Part shown: one piece after another, positions 37,600-51,711 of the stretch
Numbering within the stretch: position 1 is the stretch's first letter
Layout of the letters: each line of letters starts with the position of its first letter
Assembly (NCBI RefSeq): GCF_964340395.1
Contig: NC_135557.1
Coordinates: 24,759,063-24,811,562 of the forward strand
From: Glandiceps talaboti
Lineage: Eukaryota > Hemichordata > Enteropneusta > Spengelidae
Direction of reading: 5' to 3'
DNA: 52,500 nucleotides
The notes under the pieces: model-generated
What the model saw: only the letters and a program-made list of their open reading frames with translations
What the model was told of the DNA's origin: nothing
Database searches by the model: none
Translations under genes and position numbers: made by a program

Positions 37600-38350
37600 A
37601 ATATTACATCAATTTTTTTCTGATTTGCACAACAAGTTCATTCTTCATGTCTGACCGGGCGCACATGCATCGGCCGTCTATAGTAGCCATGCCAGTGATT
37701 ACGCATTGATTCAGTGCCCAACATTCACATGTGTCACTAGCACTGTCAACATCATGCAACACGATCCCCTTTTTCGGAATCAAAATACACATGTACTCAT
37801 TTAATTTAACCCATCAACAAATGAAAATCACAACCTGTCCCATAAATTTGGTTCACGAAGGCTTCTGAGCTGTGGCATGGGAGATAGATGTTCCGGTAGC
37901 AAGTTCAGTGTTTCGCACACGTCAGTGATTAGGTCAGAGGTCACGACAGTGACAGTAGGCAAAACATGTGACGAGAGACGTCCATTTCGACGTCTCATCT
38001 AATCCCTCTAATGTTTTAATTTGTAGATTAAGTTCATCAAAGTTGATCTTTTTGTGGCATTTTTTATGTTAACAATAGAACTGCGCGTTGTCACTGTAAC
38101 TGTATCTTATATGATGTCAACAAAACTTTCCCTTACGCAGTCAATATACTTCTTGTGGGATTCACGTCGAGTCAGAGCCTGGCCTGGTCCGGCCGTGGAC
38201 TTAGATAATTTTGATGTCTGCCGTAAAATGAATGCGCCAAAGCGACGCACGGTGGGAAAATTATTGCTTCATTTGTAATTTTAGGGGGCCAATGTCGCAA
38301 GGTCGTGGCCTCGGCAGAACTGGCCTAAGACGCCATGGGGAACCTTACAA
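37600..38350. other. GC- and CpG-richer island, function unknown
   Basis: The stretch stands out against AT-rich flanks, with many CpGs (for example CCGGCCGTGGAC, GCGACGCACGG, GGTCGTGGCCTCGG). The minus strand has open stretches: 37792-37604, containing MATIDGRCMCARSDMKNELV, and one starting at 37998, with ITDVCETLNLLPEHL. No joining splice phase was found and neither matches a family I recognise. It could be a promoter or first exon of an unannotated gene, or an old transposon. Confidence 0.35.
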
Positions 38351-38465
38351 TTTGCTGTGCTCAGGGGTCGGTCGGAAATAAAAAAACTTTTTTTTTTCTG
38401 ATGTCGGAGCTGCAAATTAGGGTCGGTCGGGAGATGAGAAACAGAAAAATAAAAAGGGCCGCCCT

Positions 38466-38570
38466 AAGTAGAATACTGTTGCAAGTGATGGTTAACTTGC
38501 ACACATCAGTAAGTAGAATACTGTTGCAAGTGATGGTTAACTTGCACACATCAATAAGTAGAATGCTGCA
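38466..38570. repeat. Second, short array of the 45-bp minisatellite
   Basis: A little over two units carry the same TGCAAGTGATGGTTAACTTG core as 35349-35790. Before it lie two GGTCGGTCGG motifs and GAGATGAGAAACAG. The latter matches, in reverse complement, the sequence just after the larger array, so both arrays probably belong to one element type. Confidence 0.9.
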
Positions 38571-38914
38571 GAATTAAAATTACATCCCCAAAACATGTAT
38601 AACTTAGTCTGTGTCGCTTTAAATATTAAATTGATAACCAGGTATGGGAAACTATTTTTGATAAAATATAAATAAATCGAGAGTCAATACCAAAGACTTG
38701 AAAGAGGAGACAACATATCATGATGTGAAATAAAGAGGTTTAATTGTAAATATTGCTGTATGTGTGTTTACAACTCATCTTGTTTTTGTAATGGTGCATT
38801 AATAGATAAATAAATGAAATATTAACACAACTTTGAATTGTATCAGCTGTACTTTGTAGTTTGTTGATGTCATGCATGGTCTGTTTAAGATTTACAGGAA
38901 ATCTTACCTATCAT

Positions 38915-38948
<34 letters not shown>

Positions 38949-40249
38949 AGAAAAATATCATCAATGTCCAGCACAAACTATTAGTCTCGTCTTTAAGTTT
39001 TTATTTGATACTTAGTTACAGGACCATTCTCACTATGTTATCTGACTTCAACAATTCTGGCCTTCAGTTTTATTAGAGGGTGTTGATTTTTACCTGATCT
39101 GTTAATTATCAACTGTATATTGATCAGGAATAAAAAAAACAAACTGTAAAAACAAACTGTCATGTTTGCATTTGTCAGATTTGCTTTTATCTTGAAATAT
39201 TGAACTAAATATCCAAGTGTGAACTGAAGTTGTTAGTTTTGGACAATTTGTTTGTAATACAAAATAGTTGTGTCTAAAAAGCAATGACCCTTTTTTTTCA
39301 CTACCATTCTGCAATACAAATTAAAAGGTCTCTGTGTGAGTGGTTACTGTTGATAGATTGTGCACATAAATCATACAGTGTATACCTTATGTTCGTATAC
39401 ATAAGGTCATTGAGTGTCAGTAGATAAACATTCCTGAAAGACAAAATTCACTTCAACATATATCTTTGTAGTAAAGCTACATATTACCAGTGTTTTTGTA
39501 GATTATTACAATTCTTTGGAACCACTTTTGTAGACAGTGTGACAGTTATGGGTAGAAATTCTGACCACACAACACACATAACCACAATGAATTTTTATGG
39601 GATTTTTATTACACTGTCTTGCCACAGAGCCTTGTATTAGACAGATACTTTAACAAAAATAGTGAGATTTTCAAACTCTCTTAACTGCATCTTTTAGATA
39701 GTTCCAACTGGGTTGACAAGAACAAAGGTAAATGTAGATTTGTCTGTGTGTATGTGTGATAATTTATGACTGGTCAATAGTAGCTCTGCACTTTACAGAT
39801 AGTTCCAGTTGACTTCAGTTTCACTATTTTTACTTTATTTAAAACTAAAGTTTGACATATTTGAATGTTAATTACTGAAATACTGAGAATTGTTGTGTTG
39901 TTCAAGGAAATACCACAACTTGTTTATAAGAATGTAAAACCCTCTAAATTTGTAAGGCATCTCAGGGTTTTGTACGAAGCAACAGGTGTTTTTACTCTAT
40001 AAGTACTTGCTATTCAGTCTTCTGTAAGAGCCGTCGTCTGTGCAAGGCTTAGAGTACAAATGGCCATATCGTGACCCTCTAGTTTAAGATAAGCTTTCAG
40101 TTCAGCATTAGCAGGAAAAGAATTGAATGGCAGTAGAGCAAGACTGTTGGTAAATTTGTCATAACTCAGTCAGCTGTCATCCTTCACTTAACTTGTATGA
40201 AGGGAAGTGGAGGCAGTACATGTTGTGTAGGTGGCATACTTGTTGGTGA

Positions 40250-40344
40250 CATACATACATTGGCGGCATGCACACATATATAGTCACTCACAGGTACATA
40301 CATACATTGGCGGCATGCACACATATATAGTCACTCACAGGTAG
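40250..40344. repeat. Two tandem copies of a block of about 45 bp
   Basis: Both copies contain ACATTGGCGGCATGCACACA and TATATAGTCACTCACAGGTA. Confidence 0.92.
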
Positions 40345-43300
40345 TACATACTACTAGAAATGAATGGTAATCCAATTCCTTCCTTCCTGACTGAGTGTAC
40401 CTGTATGACCTCCACGAATGATGTCATTGAAATTAGGGTGTGGCAGCCTCACCTTGTCGTATAAATCAGTGGTTCAAGGTGATAGTGTCATTAAATTCTG
40501 TATTGCTCATGATGTCAGAAAATATACCATATAATCCTAGTGAAGTGTGTGCAAGGACCGTCTAACAGAAGTGAATTGTGTAGTGTTTTCCTATTCCTAG
40601 CTCACTAGTGGGTGTGGTCTCCTAGTGCTTGTAACATTGCTTTAAGAATGACTGTATCATGTTTCACTTATTATACACAATGTATACTGTCATTAGCTTC
40701 ATTAGGGAAAAATTGTAATAAACGATTGCAGTAAATTATGTGTATTAGAATTCAAATTCAAATTCCCCCGTAAAATAATCAATTATATTTAGCATAACTT
40801 AAATTTTATGATTGTAAACAAGATATACAACCAACTTAAAGTTTGAAATAAAATCATTTTTTTACTGTTCATACATGTATACCCATTGTTGCCAAGATAT
40901 ATTATTATCCATACTAGCAATTGAATTGAAATATCATACAGGATATCATTGGTCCAGAAATATGTATGAAGTGAAATATACAGGGCAGTATTGATCTGAA
41001 AACATGTGTGAATGAAGACATTGATTGTAGCATAGAAAATTTATTTATATGTATACAAGACAACATGATTTCCTGCCAGGTTGCACAAACAACATTCATC
41101 TGTGGCTAGTACAGTATATACTACAGAGTAGAAATGGTTTGTAAACTTAGTTACAGTTGAGTTAAATGTAATGCAGTCTGTTGAAAATAATAAATAATAG
41201 CTCTCTCTGTATGTGTATGCTTTATACAGTTTGAATTATTGGCCATTGTTTGCCCTTGTTAGAGTTCACCGAGTCAGCAACCGTCGTGATGGCTTTGTTC
41301 CAACATAGTAACCCAGTCCCTTTTATAATACAGTACATCTTTTATTCCAACCAACCAGGTCATTTGTTATTCAGTGCACCATTTCATGCAAGCTAACCGG
41401 GTCATGCTTTGTCTGTGTGTACTCGGTTTCCAATAGCCGCCATAAACAGAGTTGTGCTGCAGGGTTAGTTTTTGTTTGACCTCGTCAAAATTATCTATTA
41501 AACAAGTTATAATTGGGCACTATGACTGTGATAAATGGATGTTAGGCAGGGGACAATGATTATTTCATATCAAGTTTTGACCGGCACAATAAGAGGTCCT
41601 GTCTTGGGCCTTATTTAATGTATAATGACCTTGTCAAATGGTCATCTGTGAGACCAAAAGTTATCACCATGGGGTTGTGTTAAGTTAGAATAATGACTTA
41701 ATGTATAATTAATTGCAGTTTGCCTTCAGCAGACATCAATCTGTCTTTTAAAATTACCACTTGAAAATAACAAGTTTTTTGTTGCAGCTGTTCAATGCAG
41801 GGGACTGTGTGTTTGTGTGTGTGTGTTGGGGGGGGGGGGGCAGTTGGTTCCGAGGGAGGTGTCTGTGTTAAATTTTCGGTAGTTTCTCTGAAAGTGACCA
41901 ACAACTCTCCAAAGTATTAACATACCAACAATGTACCATGTGATGTCAGTGCTTCATCTTGTTCTTTTCTTTTACATGTCACATTATAAACTTAAATTTA
42001 AGTATTTAAATAATATTCCGTTCACCATTCTACAGTTTAGAGCAGCTAACATAAAACCATAGTCATTGAGTGTTAAGACACTTCTTCTTATGTGAATATT
42101 TTGATCACAATAGCATGTAAATTTATTGATATAATCTGTTCAATAATATGTACATAGTGTTAATGATTGAATTAAATAATGACCTAATGTCTATACCTAT
42201 TGATGTAAAACTATTAATTCTATATATTATTTACCACTGTCTGACTCATGGCATTAGAAGGCAATCCAGACTACTCTCAGATTAGTCTAGTGCTAGTCTG
42301 CATTGAATCACAAGATCTCCCATTATGATTTGATGTCACATTAGCATCTAGACTACTCTCAGATATACTAGACATTAGTACAATTTCCTGAGAGGTATAA
42401 CATTTTTTACATTAAAACCAAAATCAGCCCGGAATAAAAGACTATATAATATATATTTGAAATATTAAGTGATTGTAATACTTGTTATTTAAGACATGCA
42501 AATTGCATAAGTATTACTTTGAGCATATTGGGTTCAAGAAAAAAAAAACACCAGTAAAATTCTAAAATCATGTAAAATCAAGTACTAGTAGTTAAATTCA
42601 CAAAATGTAATTGTAGTGTTTAAGCATTGCTTTGAATATTTTTTCTGCAAGTTAAATATAGTCAATATGATCATTATGTAGTCTAGTGCTATCTGTGCAT
42701 CAATCTTTAGAGTAGAAGAGATGATTCAATACCATGTGTAGCATCTCGACTATGATTTATTGGAGAAAAGAATATGTAAACACAATAATAACATACATGT
42801 GATGTTATGAAGTGTAATACCCAAGCTTACAATTTTTATTTTATTTAACTGTGTCATCGTGATTTTTTTGTCTGGTCAGTTGTATTTGTTTTCATATATT
42901 TCTATTACTGTATGAAGGTATTTCATTCTTGCACATTGATGTGTGTTAACTGTTATTAAAAAAACTCTAATTATAGTAAAAAATCATTGAGTATGGCCAT
43001 ACACAATAATGTTTGCACAGCTGTCATTTATGTGTTGTCAACAAACTCATTGTACAGAGATTCCATTCAATTGACATGTCTGCTCACCTCACAATAATGC
43101 ATGAATGAAAATAGCAATGCTCCAACAGCACCATCTCCACTCACTGTATGCTTGCCAACTCACTACTCTACTTGCCTGCACTATTGTCACTGTGTGGTGA
43201 TAAACTTAATAGTTCTGCTTGCCTTTCATTACACCATACCATTATCACTACACAACTAAACTGCACATAAAACATAAGTGTCTTCTTTGTCATGGCGTAT

Positions 43301-44501
43301 TTTTACTACATCGTATAATTTTTTTTTATTTTACTTCATCCAAAAGAACTGTTTGTTAGTTTTATAAATGTACAGCTATGTACAGGAGAGTAGACCACTC
43401 CTGGTCAGTGACATGAACTTTGGTCATCAACCATATGCTAGGAGGTCCAATCCTAGTCCTAACCTGCATTTAACTCCCTAGCTTGACTGGAATAATACTT
43501 GAAAGTCCCTTGATGAAAGTCCAAGAGAGTACAGTTTTGCTAATTCAGGTTCTTACATGTAGATGAAGTATAGTTCTGTCATGAAGTAATGCAGTTTTAT
43601 TTTGTTTGAAATCTGACACTGTGGTGCCACTAGCTGTTGTGTTATTTTAAATAAAAGTGCTCTGTTCAAGCATGGATACACAACCAAGTAGCCAGTGATT
43701 GCCACCATAGCAAGAACAGTGGCCCAATACATGAACTTAAATACCCACAATGCAGCATTACTTTTCAAATTTTAACAGTTACACTGTTCAAATAATGCAT
43801 ACATTTGACTGATTCTATAGACTAGTAAGTTTTTAAAACCAGGAAGACTAAATAGAATGGAAACTTTAATTCTCACACATGTCTTTTACATGTTGGATAG
43901 CATTGACACTGTAATCCATAAATCAATTTGAAATGACACAAAAAAAAAAGAAAAGATAAAAACAATGTCAAGTTACTAATCCTTTGAGATGCATATAATT
44001 TTTTTGTTAACAAGTCTTAGTATTGATTTCTTGACTGGCTAGAGACAGCTTAGGATAAAGAGATTGTTATGAGGACTAGAAATTATTGACGAGTTGTCAT
44101 CACCTTGTAAAAGTTAATCACCTAGTCAGTAAACGTCAAAGACCTAGAAAAGTTGTAGTGTTGCTGTTCTGTTCTGACTTATTTAATTCTTATCAAACAG
44201 GAATAAACATGTTTCAGATTCTTTCTGCCTCACCAAACATGTATAAACATTTATTTAGTATAATGCAAAGTTGAATATATTTAGTCCTTGAGTTGTCTGG
44301 GTTGCATCCAAAAATAGGTTTTAATTTGTTTCAGAATTGAAAAGGAAGTGAGGTGTAACATTAACTTTACAGTAAATTACAACTGGTCCAGTTCATTTGA
44401 CTGTCGCCTTAACCAGGATTATTTCATTTACAAACAGTACATCCTTTGAAGTGCTTGATCAAAATCATGCTATATCAGACTATTGGTATGGGTAGCAGTA
44501 T

Positions 44502-44690
44502 CCTACCCGTAGTCTTGAAGGATGTGTACATGTACGACTGACTACTGCTATTTCAGTGATCTTAACTGCAGTTTGATTTTTTAATTTATCACTAGTCCTT
44601 CAGCATCAAATTTCTGAAATCACAATGAAATGGCACTTGGGATTACTGAAATAGTAGTAGCAACAGCCGTTCTTCAAGACTACGGGTAGG
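44502..44690. mobile_element. Inverted-repeat element of about 190 bp
   Basis: CCTACCCGTAGTCTTGAAG at 44502-44520 is perfectly reverse-complemented at 44672-44690. A second inner pair (ACTACTGCTATTTCAGTGAT and its near complement) lies at about 44541-44561 and 44641-44661. This is a long imperfect stem typical of foldback or MITE elements. Confidence 0.82.
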
Positions 44691-45185
44691 ATGGGGTAGG
44701 CTCCTGCTTGAACTGTTGTACTAAAGTGATTGTTGATTGAACTATGTGTTTTACTATTTCCTAATTTCCTATATACAATGTATATGCTTATCAGCATCTT
44801 TTCAACCATAGACCTAGTTTCATTCCTATATCACAGTATCATTTTGATTTACACCTCCTTAGTTAAAAACCATTTTTTGCATCCAGACTACCATAGCCCC
44901 TACACAAAAATCTATGTTTCTACATACAGGACATGAAGTTATCTTATTTACATTTGAAAGACAAATTTTTCATTCATCCATGTATTGATCTCTGTTCCTT
45001 CTTTCACAATTGTGTACCCAACAATACATACAAACAAATAAACAAGACATGAAAACAAAAGGGGAACAGGGCATAGGGGTTGATGAAATTAAAGGAATTG
45101 TGCAGCTGTCTTCAACTAGTACAATAGAGAAACGGAAGCTGTTCTGTTGAGTCATTGCAGAATAGAGAAACGTGATTAGTAGACA

Positions 45186-45735
45186 CAGTTGTTGAATTAT
45201 ACCAATAGGGTGAATATAGGGTCATTCTAAAATGACTGTTTGTAACTGAAAGTAGAACTGATTGGTGGAGTTTTAAGCTAAAACAACAGTTGTTGAATTA
45301 TGCATTTAGGTGAATATAAGGTCATTCTAAAATGACTGTTTGTAACTGAAAGTAGAACTGATTGGTGGAGTTTTAAGCTTAAACAACAGTTGTTGAATTA
45401 TGCATTTAGGTGAATATAAGGTCATTCTAAAATGACTGTTTGTAACCGAAAAATAAGAACTGATTGGTGAAGTTTAAACAACAGTTGTTGAATTATACCA
45501 ATAAGGTGAATATAAGGTCATTCTAAAATGACTGTAACCGAAATAAGAACTGATTGGTGGAGTTTAAAAAAGAGTTGTTGAATTATGCATTTAGGTAAAT
45601 ATAAGGTCATTCTAAAATGACTGTAACTGAAAGAAGAACTGATTGGTGGAGTTTTAAGCTTAAACAACAGTTGTTGAATTATGCCTTAAGGTGAATACAT
45701 TAAAGTCATTCTAAAATGACTGCTTGTATTAAAGT
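45186..45735. repeat. Six tandem copies of a 90-101 bp unit
   Basis: Units begin GTTGTTGAATTAT at 45188, 45289, 45389, 45484, 45574 and 45670. Each contains the palindrome GTCATTCTAAAATGAC. Confidence 0.96.
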
Positions 45736-48700
45736 AACGTAAGAACTACATGCATCTGGTCTGATATTTTTTTTTACTGGGATTAATGAAATCAGGACTA
45801 TGATATTAATCCTGAATTTTAATATTTTTTTGCATCAGATAAACAATTGACTGCAACAATAATTTGAACCAGAATATAATTATAAACAGGGTGTGACTCT
45901 GTGAGCAATAGGGATATCACAGCAAATATAAGTAATGAATGAAATGTAGGCATTGTAAATTATAGACATGTAAGTTTGGATTAAGTTTAATTTTACATTT
46001 TCAACAGCATTAAGGTTTTTAAACTTACATTTTCTATTCACAATGATACTGTATATATGTGTATAATTAAGAGATAGATAGTACAGCTTCACTATTGACA
46101 TGGCGTCTTCTGATCAGCCATCCCATAATATTTACTAGTGTCATGACAACATGTTAACCTATGAGTTATTTTTAACCAAACATATGATTCATAATTCGTA
46201 TTTCACTGTCATTTTATAACAGATATGATAGTACATGTATATATATTTAGTCCATATGTCCATATTTTATATCAAATATTGCCAGTGAGAAGTATTACAG
46301 CTTGAAAGTTGAAGTTGAAGATTTGAAGGATTACAAATTTTTGGGTTGCTTGTATACCAAAATATTTCATTAAAAAGTGTTGGTAACTTAAACTAAATAC
46401 ATATTTTCAGGTAAACACATAAATTCTGCCTAAGTTTAACATAAACATGTGAAAAGAATTATTAAATTTAATTTTGAAATATTAACCTGCTGAAGTTCAG
46501 TGTGTCAAAGTTCAAACAATTTGTTAATTTTAATTTATTCATCATCTTTCCTGTAAATTACTTCAAATGTTGAGATTAATTGGAAATCATGTAGGCAAGA
46601 AATTCTGAAGACTCACATAAATACAAAATATAGATAATTTGAAGATAAATATGCAAATTTGACAGTTGTCTTTATAATTCTCCACAGAACAATAACTGCC
46701 AGGAAAAATTGTCATCAGCGTTATGATTTATTGATTATGTGAGATGTAACTTATAAGTGCAAACCGAAATTTTCATAAACCACCCACTGAAAATTTGTTT
46801 CATCTTTTTTATATTTTCTGAAATGTTTCATAGCATACAGTTTCTTTTATCGATTTCTGAAACTTTAATTATAAACATATATTGATGTAAATTGAGGCAA
46901 AAAATAATTTTGGGTGTAGACACACGCGCACACACACACAACATAATATATATACAATTTTCAATTTTGCTTGTTTTTACTGAAAACTATACCTTGAAGT
47001 TTGATACCAGGTTAATTGCAAGTGGTTGCCAAGTGTGTTTCACTAAGTACAATATCATGAGTACCTTACAAAAATATAGCATAAGCTCTGCCAAAACGTG
47101 TTAACTTAGCTTGTACCAGTTTAATGTACAACACCTACATATCAACCCATGTAAAATGAGGTCATCATGATGGAGTACTGCCCATTTAAGGTGCCAACTG
47201 ATACCATTTTGATAACTGTATACGTCATATTTGTGTTGTTTATTTGTTTGTTTATTTAGCTAAGTGACCTTGATAGCTGTATTGACAGTAAGCCTTACTA
47301 TGTTAGATTATACAGGGTGATGTGAGGGCATCTGGACATATCATGAAACATATTAATGTTTGTAACAACTAACTGTAATGATGACCTATTTCAGAGACAG
47401 GAATATAATTGATTTGAAGGACAGACTTAATTGATGTGTGTGTAAATGTGTCAATATATTGCTGATGCAAAATACAGTGCCACTCACACGCTATTGGTTA
47501 TTTTCAAAATTAGAAAATTCTCTGAAATATTCTCAACATACATGTGCTTAGATCTAGCTGGTCATGCTAATATATGCATATTTTTTTCAATTTATTTGAT
47601 ATTTAGCTCTAAAGCCACATTGACATAATTGTGCAAATACCTAAATTGGTTGTCTATATTTATATTTTCATACAAAAACCGGCACACAAGTTAATATTAA
47701 ATTAAAAAATATACATGTATATAATTAACAAAGCCTTACTGTCTGATTGCAATGAGTATGGATGACATTTAATGATTTTGAAGTTTATGGTGTTTAAAAC
47801 AATATTATGTACCAGGGCCTGTATTTACTGAAACCTTACTGTCTGACTAAAAAGTGCAGATGGTATTTTAGCCTAATTGTTTTGAAATGAAGGGCGTTTA
47901 AAACAGTGTTATGTAAATGTCCTACGTGCGTACTTTATCTCGGCTTTGTCAATTCTGTCTAACAGATGGGTGAACTTTGGATGACCTAGACACAGTCATT
48001 GTTGTCACCTGAATATAATGAGGGTACGTCAGTTCTCATATTGGACCTCTGCCAGTGAGACAAAGGATCGACAGTTATATTCAAGACATGCATATCGAAC
48101 TATTCATATTAATATTAAGTTAATAGAATAATAATGATTGTGATAACAGAGGAGAGATTGGTGTGGTCTAAAAACAATTCACCACAAATTAAAACATAAC
48201 TGCTATGTTGTTGCCTGATAGGGATGTTAATCATATTCTACAAATAGAAGTTTCACGGGTAATGTCCATTGTGGATGTTAACCTCAATGTGTGCTATTTC
48301 AAGTCACCTAATGCATCCCCTCTCCTCAATTTGTTGTCAGGTTTGCTAATTGAAATCTTATTTTTCCCAACTTATAGTATTTTTTGTTTACAAACAAATA
48401 ACCCCCTGGTAGAAAGAAGATTTGATAAAACAAACATAAGCATGTTTGGTTACAATGAGAAACCCTGGAACAATAACAATAATTCAATAAAGGAAAGCTG
48501 ATAAAACTGTTGTGATTAACATCTTTCTCCCAACATGTATTTAGTTGTGTACAAAGAATTACCCCAAAGGGAGAAAGAGGATTCCATGTGCATTTCACTA
48601 TTCATGTAGTTTTGTATTGGAACCCCAGTACAAAGAGACTGGGCAATTTGGTTAGATTAGCTGATTATAAAATGCTGTTAACAGTTGAAAACCATCATTT

Positions 48701-49723
48701 ATTAGAATAACAGCTAGGTTGATAATGTTGTGATGGAATCTTAGTTAAAATTCAACCATTTCACAGAACAAGATGTAAGATGTATTTATTTATAATTGAC
48801 AGCTTTTGACTAGAACAATCTAATTCACTCATTACAACTCAACAGAGATGAGACCATATTGAATGCAAATACAGACTTAGACAGAGTGAGCAATAATACA
48901 AATGTAAAGTTTAATAAGTCATTTTTTATAAATTGTAAATAGAGGACACTGAATTGGATGAGTTTATTTATATCTTTATTCTAAGGTATGTTTAGTTTAC
49001 AAATGTTTCAAAATCAGTGAAATGTAATCATACTGATAAATACCAACTAATCAGTCAATCAATTATCAAGCAATCAATCAATCAATCCCTACATATAGAC
49101 TGGTCTTAACACATTGTCATTTTATATTCATATTACATTCATAGAGTACAGGTCATCTCCATTAGTTTTGTGTATAATAATTTATACAAATGTACATGTA
49201 ATGCACCAATACAGAGCATACAAACAAACATACGTACATGTATCAAAATTAAGCAATTTGCAAACATTATATGTTGTGTACACACATATATCTACACATA
49301 TTGTGTCATTTATGTATATATGTATATGCATTTCGCATTTACATGTTATGTCATGTACATTGCCTAAGTGTTGTGGATGGAAGGTTCAGTTGATAAACAC
49401 ATATCACAACCATGTCAAATGCTAAATCCTTATGTATCACCATCAGTCAATTCAAATTGTTTTTTTTTCTTCATATTTTGTAATGAAAATAGTTACTCTT
49501 ATGTTTTGAAATCACACAATTATATATGTATATAGACTTAATCCAAAATGAGGATGTTATAACATTCTTATTTAAGACTCCAGTTGAATGTTGAGAAAAA
49601 ATAATGATATGAACGATTATAATAATCATGGAGTACTATGTGATACTGTTATAGCCTTCATATTATGGGATACATGTTCTCATACAGTTGGATATCAGTC
49701 ACTGCCATAATTTATAAACATTC

Positions 49724-49870
49724 ACATACATACATACATGCACACATACATACACACATATACATACACACACATACATACATACATACATACATACATA
49801 CATACATACATACATACACATACATACATACATACATACATACATACATACATACATACATACATACACA
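49724..49870. repeat. (CATA)n microsatellite
   Basis: CATA/CACA tetranucleotides with a few interruptions. Confidence 0.98.
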
Positions 49871-50532
49871 CCAAACAATTTCCCTATCGCACTTGCTGAT
49901 ACAATATTGCACCAATGCTATGCTCAATATACACTTCTGGAAATAATTCCCTTGAAATTCCTGCAATTCCAATCCTCTCCTGGAAAAAAAATATTTATGG
50001 GCCTTGGAATATGAAATTTATGAATTGATATGCAATGTTATAGTTTCGCAATACAGAATGCAGTCTAAGGTTTAAAAGAATTACTAAGACTTCTGATTGT
50101 GTATGTCAATCAATAATTATAATAGAAAGTTAAATATATGTAGACGAGAATCTTGAAATTCCAAATTTGTTTTTGTAGCTGTGGCAATCTTTCATTTCTA
50201 TATATTTTCACCCATAACTAACACTTTTCTTATACTAACCCAACTCACAGGGTTGTTTAATATCAATTTATTTAAAAGGATTACTTTAATTTCTAAACTT
50301 AATATATTTTTACTAAATTTTGCTTTTAATTTTGTTCAATAACATTAACAAATTATGCAAACTAATGTAGACCTTGCTAGAAATGTGCACCTATTAGGGA
50401 AATATGTCAACAAGTATTTGAAATAGTAGTTTTAAGATAATTATTGTGTTGACCAAAAAAAAAAAAACGGTCATCAGCTTGGTAACCCACAAGCAGTTCA
50501 ACATTTTTAGTATTGAGCTTTGGATCTGTCAT

Positions 50533-50836
50533 CCTCATCAGAGTGATACCTAGTGGTTAGCTGTAATATCATAACTAGGCAAAGCCGATAAGCTCACACA
50601 GGGTAGAGTCATTTGTGAATGGCTGCCTCATGATGATATCATAGATAGCGCTCTCCACGTGGAAAATGCGCATAGTATATTGAACGTGCATGCGTAATCA
50701 TTGCGCTGCACAATGCATCCTTGGGTAAAACCACCAAAAACACACCTCATAGTATATAGGGCGCACATGCGTACTGGTCATTGAGCCGCTACGTGAGCTA
50801 CACCAGCTAATATTGTATTTATCATTCTGATGAGGA
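50533..50836. mobile_element. MITE-like element of about 300 bp
   Basis: CCTCATCAGAGTGATA near 50533 and TATCATTCTGATGAGG near 50821 are inverted repeats with one mismatch. The interior is GC-richer and contains two related segments with CATAGTATAT and GCATGCGTA. Confidence 0.7.
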
Positions 50837-51711
50837 TCATAACCGTATTGACAAACACAGATTGAAAGCTCCATGCTAAAAACTGTGAACTGTGTGTGCA
50901 TTATAACCTTTGTACATCAATCCTCTCAGTACAGTAGGTTAGGTTAGAAATTCAGAGTGAAGGTCGTGGTCAGTAAAAAAAGTCACTATAGTGATAGTGA
51001 TAAGTTGCATGTCAGTTTCCTAACGTTTGCTGTGTAACAGAATGATTCATTCAGTTTACTAGGTATCAAATGCATGACCCTCCTTAAAAACTTGGTCTTT
51101 AGTTATACATTCTTATTTCTGTGGGCAGCCTGTGGGAACCATCTTTAGAGCACCTCAAGTAGAATTCCCAAACTTTTATTTTGTAGAACCCCTCACAGAT
51201 CATTCATAGACTCCCATTTTAGTACCTTTCTAGTACCCTAAAGATGGTAAGATTTGCCAATATAGTCTTGCCATAGCTGACAGGCAGGGGATCCCAACAG
51301 GTTTTACAGCCATTTCTAGAAGCTTTCAAAACAATGTAGTGTTTTTTTTTGTTTTTTTTTGGTTAATATTTTTCTCAATATATAAAATCAAATGTTATGA
51401 TTACCATTTACATCCATTCCTGCCTATGTGTCCATTCTACAAATTAGTGTACACTAGTTTGAATTATTCATATTCAAAACGAAAACAGAAGCTATTACCA
51501 CTTTGCCTATTTGCAATGCTCGTCAAATTGTCAATTTTTTGCGCATTCAGCACACATGATTATACTTTGTTCGAATGCCAAATCACATACAAAACAATTG
51601 CAGATAATTTTGTGTGCCATATCAAATCACAGCGTTTTTGCAGGCATTGTTTATTTTTTGTTTCCTGGGACAAATTTTTATTTGGAAAATATCAATATCT
51701 TTTGTTTACAG

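Larger units (their letters stand above)
33736..51711. other. Gene-poor 18 kb interval
   Basis: No exon with convincing splice sites and domain content is seen on either strand. The interval holds the repeats and inverted-repeat elements listed separately and a GC-richer island at 37.6-38.35 kb. Apart from these, 38.95-44.4 kb and 45.75-49.7 kb show only AT-rich unique sequence with short chance open frames. Whether it is intergenic or intronic to gene D is open. Confidence 0.5.

Noticed and set aside
43553-43768. Minus-strand frame with a hydrophobic segment (YWATVLAMVAITGYLVVYP)
   Set aside because: No family recognised, no splice or neighbouring exon support, and isolated short hydrophobic frames are common in AT-rich DNA.
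48205-48501. 98-codon plus-strand frame upstream of the gene D exon
   Set aside because: No signal peptide, Ig pattern or consensus splice donor in phase; probably chance.
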